Assembly (NCBI GenBank): GCA_012837565.1
Contig: DUQY01000087.1
Location: 1-20,559 of the forward strand
Origin: Bacteroidales bacterium
Lineage (GTDB): Bacteria; Bacteroidota; Bacteroidia; Bacteroidales; P3
Length of the DNA stretch: 20,559 nt
Reading direction: 5' to 3'
The position numbers and the translations under genes are program-made. Below, piece by piece: positions 1 to 8,097 of the stretch. Each line of letters starts with the position of its first letter. The first letter of the stretch is position 1. The notes under the pieces are model-generated. The model saw only the letters and a program-made list of their open reading frames with translations. It was not told the origin of the DNA and made no database searches.

Positions 1-66
1 TCCATCTTCATTTTCTTCTAATATACCCGCAAGCATATCTCTATAAAATATCTTTGCTTTTCTCAT
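1..66 (-). CDS. HipA-like toxin kinase, N-terminal fragment (runs off the window edge)
   Basis: The minus strand opens with an ATG at 66-64 and reads MRKAKIFYRDMLAGILEENEDG before leaving the window. This resembles the N-terminal domain of HipA-family serine/threonine kinases, which commonly starts with a short strand carrying a bacterial 'xAGxL' turn. It begins 11 bp after the stop of the HipB-like gene, the usual hipBA order. HipA proteins are kinase toxins (E. coli HipA phosphorylates GltX) held inactive by HipB. Only 22 residues are visible, so the kinase domain cannot be examined. In some Bacteroidota this N-terminal domain is a separate small protein followed by a second gene for the kinase domain; either arrangement is possible here. 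Confidence 0.72.
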   Translation of the reverse strand, partial: MRKAKIFYRDMLAGILEENEDG

Positions 67-77
67 AATAATCTATA

Positions 78-302
78 TTATAAGCTTTTTAGATAAGTCC
101 TATCTAATTCAACCACTCCTAACTCAGCACCAAATAAAACAAGTATTTGATTAACCTTATCCATTCTTAGGGTAGGTTTTTCTTGTTCAAGTTCTCTAAT
201 AAACCTTAGCCCAACACCTGATTTCTCTGCAAGCTCTTGCTGAGTTAAACCAGATTCTTTTCTCTTTGCTTTCACAAATTCCTTTAACGATAATCTTTCC
301 AT
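78..302 (-). CDS. hipB: HipB-like antitoxin / XRE-family repressor
   Basis: This 74-residue protein is a single helix-turn-helix domain: residues about 8-35 contain KAKRKESGLTQQELAEKSGV, a typical Cro/CI-type HTH, followed by a short C-terminal strand (LGVVEL). Its length and the RFIRELEQEKPTLRMDKVNQIL segment fit the short HipB/y4mF-type antitoxins. It lies directly upstream of a hipA-like start on the same strand, with 11 bp between them. By analogy with hipBA, it should bind and inhibit HipA and repress its own promoter; the three inverted repeats upstream (305-404) are good candidate operators. The start at 302 is the only ATG giving the full HTH, and the nearest operator ends 2 bp upstream of it. 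Confidence 0.85.
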   Translation of the reverse strand: MERLSLKEFVKAKRKESGLTQQELAEKSGVGLRFIRELEQEKPTLRMDKVNQILVLFGAELGVVELDRTYLKSL

Positions 303-304
303 AA

Positions 305-404
305 TATACCTTTTAGGGTATAAACTCTATAATATAATAGTATATTATACCCTTTCGGGTGCAAAGATACAACATTTATACTAATTCGTACCTGATAGGG
401 TATA
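305..404 (-). promoter_or_regulatory. Three operator-like inverted repeats with 41-bp spacing, plus hipB promoter
   Basis: Three inverted repeats with core TACC-N6-GGTA occur at 307-320, 348-361 (right half GGTG) and 389-402. Their starts are exactly 41 bp apart. The first is perfect over six bases per half: TATACC (305-310), six bases, GGTATA (317-322). A Bacteroidota-type -7 element, TATCTTTG on the minus strand, lies at 369-362. The predicted transcription start (about 355) falls in the middle repeat, the outer repeat covers the -33 region, and the inner repeat lies in the 5' leader just before the hipB start codon. The layout resembles E. coli hipBA, where HipB binds several TATCC-N8-GGATA operators. 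Binding by this HipB is inferred. Confidence 0.75.
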
Positions 405-568
405 AATTAACAGTAAAAATTGGGCTCTATAACGAATAGAGTGGGTAATTGAAATTAAATAATTCTTGATGTGTTTTATATAATTATCAACCCAGGATAT
501 AGATATCTAGTATATCAGCAAGTTAGGACAAATCTTTTATATGCAAATTATAAGATTATCCTATCTTT
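405..568. other. Intergenic stretch with one weak hairpin
   Basis: No coding potential is recognisable. A six-base inverted repeat, CTCTAT (425-430) and ATAGAG (436-441) around a five-base loop, could form a weak hairpin. Read on the minus strand it is followed after five bases by a short T run, so it might end transcription from the broken receptor gene, but it is too weak to call confidently. Confidence 0.3.
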
Positions 569-2871
569 TTATTTGCTATATAGTTTTAGTGATATATAGA
601 TTGTGCGCGGTAACATTGGGCCGTAGATATAGCTTGCATCACGATCAGGTCCTTGGTCGAAATCTCTTTGGTAAGAGTTGAACATGTTTTTGATTCCTCC
701 ACCAATTTGAAACATTAGGTCTTCTTTGAGTTTGAAGTCGTAGGATGCTACAAGATTTAGGTCGAAGAATGTAGGGGTTGTTTCAAGGCGATCTGTTGGG
801 ACATGAATATAGCCAGCATAGTGAGGAACAAGCATTTTGCCTGTATAGGTTCCTGAAAGGGATATATTCATTGGTTTTATTGGGATTAGGCTTAGGGTTG
901 CGTATGCATAATTGTCTGGGGTTCTTAGCATCTTCCTTGTAGGAATTACTGTAGGTTCATCTGACCATATTTGTGGGTCATCGTATTTGCTTTGTTGGTA
1001 GGTATAGCCAAGTGTTAGGGTGTATTTTGCTTGGTATGAAACTTTTGCTGTTATGCTTACTCCTCCTATTTTTGCTCCTGATGCATTGTAGCGGAGTTGG
1101 GTCAAGTCACCTAATGAGTCTTCAACAACCTTTAGTGCGAAAATATCTGTTAGATTGGTGTAGAAGCCTTCTAATAAGAAGTTTGCTTGGTAATCATCGC
1201 TTAGTTGGACGTAATAGTCGGAGGATAGGCTGAAGCTATGGGAGTATTCTGGTCTAAGATTTGGATCAAGTGTGGTTCTTACTGTTTGTCCTCCAAGTTG
1301 TGTTGCGTGTAGGTCTTCGTCATATGATTGTGGTGCTCTGTATCCTGATCCGTATGATGCTCTAACTTGTAGGTCTTCGCTTGGGGTGTACATTATGTTT
1401 AGCCTTGGTGAGAATATTGGTGTTTTGATTAGGTTGTGTTTGTCAAGACGTCCTCCGACAACAAATCTAAAGTATTTTGCTTTCCATTCTGATTGTGCAA
1501 ATGCTCCAATAACATTGGTTTCTTGTTTTGTTCCTGTTCCATAAGCTGGCACGCTATCTACTAAGTTATTGCCACTCACTTCTAGTCCATAAACTAGGCT
1601 TGCTGGTAGGAAGAGGAACTTATCAATTTTATTATAGCCCTGTGTTCCTATAAGGTAGGTTGCGTCATTGCTTCTGCCATATGCGTTTAGGTCTTGATGG
1701 GCTCCAAAATAGGATTCTCTATCTATTAGTTGAGCTGATGTATAAATTGAATACTTGCTGTTACCATCAAGGCTAATATAGTCGTAGTTTAGACCTCCTG
1801 AATGGATTTTATGGTCTGTCATCTCTGTTATGTCTGATTCGTGTGGTGGCTTATCGAAAGCATTTCCTCCACGACGAGTTTCTTGCATTGTGTGGTATTC
1901 AAGAGTTAGCTTTTGGGTATTGGATAGTTTGTAGAATGATCTTGTTCCAAATGAGAATGCATCTAATTTACCTATTTCAGAGAAACCGTCTCCATCATGG
2001 TCGTAAGGGGTTTTCTTTCTAAATGTTTGGTAGAATGAAGCTCCTGATTTATTATTTTTACCAATTACAACTGCATTTGAATTAAAGTTTTGAGCATAGG
2101 CTTTCATTCCTACTGCTTGAAGGTCTGTGCCTATTGAATAGGAGGGTGTAAGGGGTTCTTTGGTGATTATGTTTATTGTTCCTGCTATTGCATTTGCACC
2201 ATATAGTGCTGAGCCTGCTCCTTTAATAACTTCAATTCTTTCTACCATATTAACAGGCATTTGTTCTAGGCCATAAACTCCACCAAGTGCTGACATAATT
2301 GGTTTGGAATCAATAAGGATTTGTGAATAAGGACCATCCATACCATTTATTCTTACCTGAGAGAAGCCACAGTTTTGACAGCTATATTCAACTCTAACTC
2401 CTGATTGGAAAGGTAGGGCTTGTGAAATATCTTGTGCATTTGACTGTTGGAAGGTCTTTTCAGACATAACATTTACAATAACTGGAGCTTCCTTCCTGCT
2501 GGTTTCAACCCTACTTGCTGATATTACAACCTCATCCATCAAGACCTTAGATTCTTTTAGTTCAATATGTGCGTGAGTTGGTTTACCAGAAACAACAATT
2601 ACTTCTTTTTCGTATTTTTGATATCCCACAAATGTTACTACTAGGTATATGTGCCTGGTTTAAGCTTTCTTATCACAAAGTCTCCGTCCTTATCAGTAAC
2701 AGTACCAATTGAGGTTCCTTTAATCCCAATTGAAGCATAAGCTATTGGTTCTTGAGTTCTTGCATCAAAAACATGACCCTCTATGCTTGCATGATCGTCA
2801 TCTTTTAAAATTCTTTCAGCATAAGAGCTAAAGCTTATCAATAAAGCAACAATAAACAATATCTTTCTCAT
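569..2871 (-). pseudogene. TonB-dependent receptor, frameshifted paralog of the next gene upstream
   Basis: The reading frame starts at 2871 with a signal peptide (MRKILFIVALLISFSSYA) and a carboxypeptidase-regulatory-like domain, then stops at 2643-2641 after GTYT. The rest (plug and beta-barrel, to the stop at 569) continues in another frame from about 2629. Alignment with the intact paralog at 2970-5300 places a single missing base between 2643 and 2644: the paralog has ACC ATA GTT where this copy has ACC TAG TAG. Restoring one base gives a protein of about 767 residues, close to the intact 776. Plug motifs (NCGFSQVRINGMDG, GSALYGANAIAGTINII) and the barrel end YISLKLYSK are intact. Only one lesion is visible, so inactivation is recent or the base is a sequencing error. 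A GTG at 2629-2627 could start the second part, but without a signal peptide the product would not reach the outer membrane. Confidence 0.85.
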
Positions 2872-2916
2872 TCTTTCTATTTTTTACATATAATTAAAAC
2901 AATGTTTTACAACATG

Positions 2917-2946
2917 CAAAGATAGATAATTTGTTTCATTCTCAAA
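2917..2946 (-). promoter_or_regulatory. Predicted promoter of the broken receptor gene
   Basis: On the minus strand a -7 element TATCTTTG (2924-2917) is preceded, 18 bp upstream, by TTTG (2946-2943) at the end of a T run. This fits the Bacteroidota consensus TTTG-N19-TAnnTTTG. The start codon is 45 bp downstream. Its presence indicates that the second receptor has its own promoter rather than depending only on read-through from the first. Confidence 0.6.
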
Positions 2947-2969
2947 AACAAAGAATAAGTGAGTCGTTC

Positions 2970-5300
2970 TTATTTGCTAAATAGTTTAAGAGATATGAAT
3001 ATGGTTCGGGGTTGCATTGGCCCGTAGATATAGCCTGCATCACGATCTACTCCTTTATCGAAGTCGTTTTGATAGGAATTGAATATGTTTTTAATTCCTC
3101 CACCTATTTGAAAAACGAGGTCGTCTTTTAGTTTGAAGTCGTAGGATGAAACAAGGTTTAGGTCGAAGAAATGGGGGGTTGTTTCAATACGGTCTTTTTC
3201 AATATAGCCTGCAAAGTGAGGAACTATCATTGTGCCGGTATAGGTTCCTGATAATGAGAAGTTAAAAGGCTTTACTGGGTTTAGATTTAAGGTTGCATAT
3301 GCATAGTTATCTGGTGTTCTAAGCATCCTTCTTGTTCCTGAAACAGACTCATCCTCTGACCAGTTTTCAATATCATTATATTTGCTTTCTTGGTAAGTGT
3401 ATCCAAGTGTTAGGGTGTACTTTGCTTGGTATGAGATTTTAGCTGTTAGACTTACTCCACCAATTTTTGCTCCCGATGCGTTGTAACGTAGTTGATATAT
3501 AGTATTTGTGTTTGTGTCGTAGTCGGTAACTTTTAAGGCAAAAACATCTGTTAAGCTGGTGAAGAAACCCTCAACTAGAAAGTTTGCTTGAATATTATCG
3601 CTAAATTGGACATAGTAGTCGGAAGATAGACTTAGGCTATGGGAGTATTCTGGTCTAAGTCTTGGGTCTAGTTTTGTTCTTAGTGATTGTCCTCCAACTT
3701 GGGTTACGTGAAGGTCTTCATCATAAGCTTGAGGGGCTCTATAACCTGAACCATATGATGCTCTAACTTGAAGATTTGCGCTTGGAGAAAACATTATATT
3801 AAGGCGTGGTGAAAACACTGGATTGCTGATAAGGTTGTGCTTGTCAAGACGAGCTCCTAAAACAAATCTAAAGTATTTAGCTGCCCATTCTGATTGAATA
3901 AATCCTCCAAAAATATTGGTCGACTGTTCTGTTTTGATATTATATCCAACTATATTATCTTCTAAGCTATTACTACTGTATTCAAATCCATAAACCAAGC
4001 TTGCAGGGAGGAAGATTAGTTTTTCTAATTTATTATAGCCCTGAGCTCCAATCAAAAATGTTAGGTCGTTGCTTTTACCATAAGCATTTAGGTCTTTGTT
4101 TGCACCATAATAAGAGTCTCTATCAATATATTGGGTTGAGGTATAGATACCATATTTATTATTACCATCAAGGGTAATGTAATCATAGCTTAAACCTCCT
4201 GAATGTATCTTATGTTCTGTCATTTCTGTTATTAATGATTCATGTGGTAGTTTGTCAAAGGCATCTCCTCCACGTCGTTTTTCTTGCATTGTGTGGTATT
4301 CCAAGCTAAACTTTTGGGTATTGGATAGCTTATAGAAAGACCTTGTTCCGAAGGAAAAAGCATCGAGCATACCTATTTCAGAAAACCCATCATCGTCATG
4401 GTCATAAGGATTTTTCTTTCTGAATGTTTGGTAAAATGAAGCTCCTGATTTATTGTTTTTTCCAATAACAGCAGCGTTTGCATTAAAGTTTTGAGCATAG
4501 GATTTAAGTCCTATAGCTTGTATATCTGTACCTATTGAATAGGAAGGGTTAATTGGTTCTTTGGTGATTATGTTTATTGTTCCTGCTATTGCATTTGAGC
4601 CATAGAGTGCAGAGCCTGCTCCTTTCACCACTTCAACTCTTTCAACCATATTGACAGGCATTTGTTCTAATCCATAAACTCCACCAAGGGAAGACATAAT
4701 GGGCTTTGAGTCAATTAGTATTTGAGCGTAATGACCTTCCATTCCATTAATTCTTACTTGAGGGAAGCCACAGTTTTGGCAGTTATATTCAACTCTAACT
4801 CCTGATTGGAAAGGTAGTGCTTGGGAAAGGTCCTGTGCATTTGTTTCTTGGAATGTCTTCTCAGACATAACATTAACTATTACTGGAGCCTCCTTCTTAC
4901 TTGTTTCAACCCTACTTGCTGAAATAACAATCTCATCCATCATAACCTTAGTTTCCTTTAGCTCTATATGGGCATGAACTGGTCTGTTTCTAACTACTCT
5001 TAGTTCTTGTTCGTATCGTTCATAACCAACAAATGTTATAACTATGGTATATGTGCCAGGTTGAAGCTTCCTTAAAACAAAGTCTCCTTCTCTGTCTGTA
5101 ACTGTGCCTATGGATGTTCCCTTAATTCCAATTGAGGCATAAGCTATAGGGTCTTTCGTTCTTGCATCAAATACATGACCTTCTATACTTGCGTGGTCAC
5201 CGCTTGCTTGGTCACCTTGCTTGTTGCCATGTCCCCCACCTTGTTGTGCATAAGTACTAAAGCTTGTTAATAAGGCGATGATAAAAAGTGCTTTTCTCAT
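2970..5300 (-). CDS. TonB-dependent outer-membrane receptor (CirA/BtuB/HmuR-like)
   Basis: This 776-residue protein imports a ligand across the outer membrane using TonB energy. Domains in order: signal peptide (1-18, ending STYA, then QQ), a Gly/Gln-rich linker (about 19-35), a carboxypeptidase-regulatory-like domain (about 36-115, HASIEGHVFD...), a probable TonB-box region (about 120-130, DEIVISASRVE), a plug (about 135-250, with VERVEVVKGAGSALYG and AIAGTINIITKEP), then a 22-strand-type beta-barrel ending IFISLKLFSK. The plug has a CxxC pair (C174, C177) in NCGFPQVRINGMEG, common in Bacteroidota receptors of the heme/cobalamin/siderophore group; the substrate cannot be fixed from sequence. 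The length fits the family. It has its own promoter and lies 98 bp upstream of a closely similar frameshifted paralog, so the pair arose by tandem duplication. Confidence 0.93.
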   Translation of the reverse strand: MRKALFIIALLTSFSTYAQQGGGHGNKQGDQASGDHASIEGHVFDARTKDPIAYASIGIKGTSIGTVTDREGDFVLRKLQPGTYTIVITFVGYERYEQELRVVRNRPVHAHIELKETKVMMDEIVISASRVETSKKEAPVIVNVMSEKTFQETNAQDLSQALPFQSGVRVEYNCQNCGFPQVRINGMEGHYAQILIDSKPIMSSLGGVYGLEQMPVNMVERVEVVKGAGSALYGSNAIAGTINIITKEPINPSYSIGTDIQAIGLKSYAQNFNANAAVIGKNNKSGASFYQTFRKKNPYDHDDDGFSEIGMLDAFSFGTRSFYKLSNTQKFSLEYHTMQEKRRGGDAFDKLPHESLITEMTEHKIHSGGLSYDYITLDGNNKYGIYTSTQYIDRDSYYGANKDLNAYGKSNDLTFLIGAQGYNKLEKLIFLPASLVYGFEYSSNSLEDNIVGYNIKTEQSTNIFGGFIQSEWAAKYFRFVLGARLDKHNLISNPVFSPRLNIMFSPSANLQVRASYGSGYRAPQAYDEDLHVTQVGGQSLRTKLDPRLRPEYSHSLSLSSDYYVQFSDNIQANFLVEGFFTSLTDVFALKVTDYDTNTNTIYQLRYNASGAKIGGVSLTAKISYQAKYTLTLGYTYQESKYNDIENWSEDESVSGTRRMLRTPDNYAYATLNLNPVKPFNFSLSGTYTGTMIVPHFAGYIEKDRIETTPHFFDLNLVSSYDFKLKDDLVFQIGGGIKNIFNSYQNDFDKGVDRDAGYIYGPMQPRTIFISLKLFSK

Positions 5301-5331
5301 TACTTCTATTTTTATTATTTTCTTTCTTTTG

Positions 5332-5362
5332 CAAAATTACTTCCAATAAAACTATCCTACAA
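5332..5362 (-). promoter_or_regulatory. Predicted promoter of the intact TonB-dependent receptor
   Basis: The minus strand carries a -7 element TAATTTTG (5339-5332) and a TTG (5362-5360) 20 bp upstream, matching the Bacteroidota promoter pattern. The receptor ATG is 31 bp downstream. No Fur-like palindrome or riboswitch-sized leader is seen, so no ligand can be inferred from regulation. Confidence 0.55.
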
Positions 5363-5456
5363 TCACAATAAATTGTTATATATCATTAATACTTGTAATA
5401 GGATTAAGGTATCTTCTTATATAAAGCATTGATAGTAAAACTAAAACCCTCTAACG

Positions 5457-5496
5457 AAAAAGAGGCAATGTTATTCCTTAACAATTGCCTCTTTTG
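5457..5496 (-). terminator. Rho-independent terminator of the C69 peptidase gene
   Basis: A perfect 12-base inverted repeat, AAAAGAGGCAAT (5458-5469) and ATTGCCTCTTTT (5484-5495), encloses a 14-base loop that can pair further (GTT with AAC) past a one-base bulge. It lies about 25 bp after the peptidase stop codon. Read on the minus strand, the stem ends in CCTCTTTTTC, giving the U run of an intrinsic terminator. The A and T tracts flanking the stem mean it could also act on the other strand, but no plus-strand gene leads into it. Confidence 0.85.
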
Positions 5497-5519
5497 AGTT
5501 TTATTTCAAACTATATAGA

Positions 5520-7274
5520 CTAGTGACCTTCTGAACCAGCAGGTACTTTAATAATATCACCATGGTCTTTTATAATCATCTCTAACCATTTTGTTGGGTA
5601 TGGTTTTTGATCAGGGAAAACGTTTTGTCCTTGACGGTATGGGCTTTCTAAGAATTTACCATTCTTTTCTGGCTTAGTGTTACCATCAATAAACTTAACT
5701 AATAAGTATTGGCTTAGTTTTTTCCAAGTTTTAAATGTTTGGTCTGACTTTGCAATTGAGAATCTTGTTATATCACTTCTCATTTGGTCTGGTGAAGCTG
5801 ATTTTAATTTATTGTCAAGTTCTTCAACTTCTTTAATAAAACCTTCTTCCAAGTCTTTTTGTACTTTTCTAATATCTCCAATCATATCTGAATATCTTAA
5901 ATATGCAAAGTTTGAAACTTGATTGAATAACCAGAAAGCAGATGTTTCAGAATAAGTTACCATATCTCCGTTTCCTTCACGTAAGTGTTCAGGAGCTCTT
6001 GTTATATTAGTGTACATTGGCATATAAACTGATGTGTAGCTATCATCAACTCCAAACCAAAGAATTCCTTTTGCTCCCTCTGGCATCCAGCTTCTTGACT
6101 GTGCAACTAAAGAGAAGCCTGTTTGTTGTGTTGAAATTGCTCTTTCATGAACATAGTTAACGCCATTAACTTCAAATCCCATTGGTCTCCAACGATAAGG
6201 ACAAGCATGAGGACCTGCTCCAAGATCTTTTGTCATATCCATTGGTGTTCCTTGGTAATGATCACGCATTAATTCCATAACATCTCTAACAGATAATTTG
6301 TTTTCTGGTTTAATCCAAAGTGGCATACGGTTCTTTAGGTTATGTCCCATTGCGTAGTCTTGGTATTGAACCATTGATTTGTTGCAACGTAGGAAGCCAG
6401 CATAAACTCTAGCCTCACATGCTCTTGCAGCACTAAAAGTTACTGGCGCATAAGTATCGCTAAATGAAAAATCTGCATCTGTTCCATCATAATATCCTTT
6501 TAGTCTTGCAAATGTTATTACATCATGAGCATAAACAACTTCTACCTCTGGGCGAAATATTTCTTTCAAGTTCTTTGATGAAATTGATTTAAAGCTTTTC
6601 TTTACTTCTTGAGGGAATTGTGTTATACGAGCATGGTTTGCATGTCCTGAGATATAACCATCTGGAACTCTCATCGCTACCCAAACTCCTCCTTTTTTCC
6701 AATCCTTATGTACCTTTCCTTTTTTGTCAAGTACAGGATATCCTTTTCCAATCATTTCTAGTATCCAAACCTCATCAGCATCAGCTATTGAGAAAGATTC
6801 TCCACCTGAGAAAAATCCGTAATTATCAACTAGCTCTACCATTTGCTTTACTGCCTCACGAGCATTTTTTGCTCTTTGCAGGGTTAGGTAGATTAATGTA
6901 CCGTAGTCAATTCCTCCTGTTGAGTCTTGTAGTTCTGCACGTCCACCATAGGTTGTTTCTGTAATAGACAGTCCCCACTCATTTGAGTTACCAACTGTTG
7001 TGTAAGATTTAGCAACTTGAGGAATCTTGATAAGTTTCTTACCTGAATCCCAATCAACAATTTGTAGCATTGTTCCTTCTGGATATGTTGCCGCAGCTTT
7101 ATAATATAATTCACCATATAATGTATGTGAATCTGCTGCATATGTAATCATTGTTGAACCGTCTTTTGAAGCTCCTTTTGTTACCAGGAAGCTTGTACAA
7201 GCAAAAGCCGAAATCGATGAGCCTGTCAAAACAACAGCAAGCATCACTGATAATAGTTTTCTGAATTTGTTCAT
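5520..7274 (-). CDS. Secreted C69-family peptidase (PepD-like Ntn hydrolase)
   Basis: The 584-residue product has a signal peptide (MNKFRKLLSVMLAVVLTGSSI, cleaved after SAFA at residue 25), which leaves Cys26 at the mature N-terminus: CTSFLVTKGASKDGSTM. In C69 peptidases, N-terminal-nucleophile hydrolases mostly acting on dipeptides, this cysteine is the catalytic nucleophile. Other family segments are YAADSHTLYGELYY (about 45-58), NEWGLSITETTYGGR and GESFSIADADEVWILEMIGKG. Length and layout match secreted C69 proteins common in Bacteroidales. It should act in the periplasm or outside the cell, trimming peptides. It is a single-gene unit with its own promoter (7319-7349) and a terminator downstream. 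The exact substrate cannot be told. Confidence 0.9.
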   Translation of the reverse strand: MNKFRKLLSVMLAVVLTGSSISAFACTSFLVTKGASKDGSTMITYAADSHTLYGELYYKAAATYPEGTMLQIVDWDSGKKLIKIPQVAKSYTTVGNSNEWGLSITETTYGGRAELQDSTGGIDYGTLIYLTLQRAKNAREAVKQMVELVDNYGFFSGGESFSIADADEVWILEMIGKGYPVLDKKGKVHKDWKKGGVWVAMRVPDGYISGHANHARITQFPQEVKKSFKSISSKNLKEIFRPEVEVVYAHDVITFARLKGYYDGTDADFSFSDTYAPVTFSAARACEARVYAGFLRCNKSMVQYQDYAMGHNLKNRMPLWIKPENKLSVRDVMELMRDHYQGTPMDMTKDLGAGPHACPYRWRPMGFEVNGVNYVHERAISTQQTGFSLVAQSRSWMPEGAKGILWFGVDDSYTSVYMPMYTNITRAPEHLREGNGDMVTYSETSAFWLFNQVSNFAYLRYSDMIGDIRKVQKDLEEGFIKEVEELDNKLKSASPDQMRSDITRFSIAKSDQTFKTWKKLSQYLLVKFIDGNTKPEKNGKFLESPYRQGQNVFPDQKPYPTKWLEMIIKDHGDIIKVPAGSEGH

Positions 7275-7318
7275 TTTTCTTTCTATTTATTATTAATGTG
7301 TTTCGATATTTAAGTGCG

Positions 7319-7349
7319 CAAAAATAAGGAAAAAAACTCTAATACACAA
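7319..7349 (-). promoter_or_regulatory. Predicted promoter of the C69 peptidase gene
   Basis: The minus strand shows a -7 element TATTTTTG (7326-7319) with TTG (7349-7347) 20 bp upstream, fitting the Bacteroidota consensus. The start codon of the peptidase is 44 bp downstream. The promoter lies in the 112-bp gap after pyrH, in which no terminator hairpin is evident, so some read-through from the pyrH operon is possible. Confidence 0.55.
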
Positions 7350-7386
7350 GTATTTCCAAATTGCTGCTTAATTTATTTCTTAATTT

Positions 7387-8091
7387 CTATTTGATTATTG
7401 TGCCTATATGTTCTCCAAAAACTACCTTTTGAAGGTTGCCTTCTTTATTCATATCGAAAACATAAATAGGTAGATTATTCTCTTGACAAAGTGCAAAAGC
7501 TGTTAGATCCATTATTTTTAATTGCTTTGTAAGTGCTTCTTGAAAACTTAGTTCTGAATACTTCGTTGCTGCCTTGTCTTTTTCAGGGTCGGCAGTATAC
7601 ACTCCGTCAACTCTTGTGCCTTTAAGAATAACATCAGCCTTAATTTCAATTGCTCTAAGCGAAGAGGCTGTGTCGGTGGTGAAATAAGGATTCCCTGTTC
7701 CTCCGCCAATAATAACTACCTTGCCTTCTTCCAAAGCTTCAATTGAACGGCGGCGTGAATGTTCTTTGCAAATAGGTTCAATTGCTAAACCAGAAAGCAA
7801 CTCTGTTTTAACTCCTTGTTTTTCCAATTCCCCTTGCAATGCCATTGAGTTGATAATTGTTGCAAGCATTCCCATATAATCGCCTTGAACTCTATCGGTT
7901 CCTTGTGCTACTCCTTGAAGACCTCTAAATATATTTCCTCCCCCAATCACAATTGCAATTTCACATCCTTTATCTTTCACTTCCTTTATTTCTCTTGCAT
8001 ATTGAGATAGCATTAATGGAGATATTCCGTATTCTTGTTGTCCCATAAGAGACTCTCCACTAAGTTTTAATAATATTCTTTTGTATTTCAT
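7387..8091 (-). CDS. pyrH: UMP kinase
   Basis: PyrH phosphorylates UMP to UDP with ATP in the cytosol, the first committed step to UTP and CTP. The 234-residue protein has the amino-acid-kinase fold signatures: LLKLSGESLMG near the N-terminus (7-17), the glycine-rich GGGNIFRG (50-57), GDYMGMLATIINSMALQ (70-86), GGGTGNPYFTTDTAS (129-143) with the UMP/ATP-binding residues, and KGTRVDGVYTADP (157-169). The length is normal for the hexameric bacterial enzyme. It is the last gene of the pssA-purS-queA-pyrH run, 6 bp after queA. In many bacteria pyrH is followed by frr; here frr lies on the other strand about 2.8 kb away, in the divergent operon. Confidence 0.97.
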   Translation of the reverse strand: MKYKRILLKLSGESLMGQQEYGISPLMLSQYAREIKEVKDKGCEIAIVIGGGNIFRGLQGVAQGTDRVQGDYMGMLATIINSMALQGELEKQGVKTELLSGLAIEPICKEHSRRRSIEALEEGKVVIIGGGTGNPYFTTDTASSLRAIEIKADVILKGTRVDGVYTADPEKDKAATKYSELSFQEALTKQLKIMDLTAFALCQENNLPIYVFDMNKEGNLQKVVFGEHIGTIIK

Positions 8092-8097
8092 AATCTA

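Noticed and set aside
973..1544. Plus-strand open frames inside the broken TonB receptor
   Set aside because: They are antisense to a well-conserved plug and barrel coding sequence and show no domain or promoter of their own.
2629..2660. Programmed frameshift joining the two parts of the receptor
   Set aside because: There is no slippery heptamer, and the intact paralog shows the same place without a shift; a simple one-base deletion explains it.
5457..5496. Small RNA or riboswitch between the receptor and C69 gene
   Set aside because: The hairpin is a simple stem with a U run directly after the C69 stop; no further conserved structure is visible in the gap.
6620..7141. Open frames overlapping the C69 peptidase gene on both strands
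   Set aside because: The peptidase frame carries all conserved motifs; the others are low-complexity translations of the same bases.
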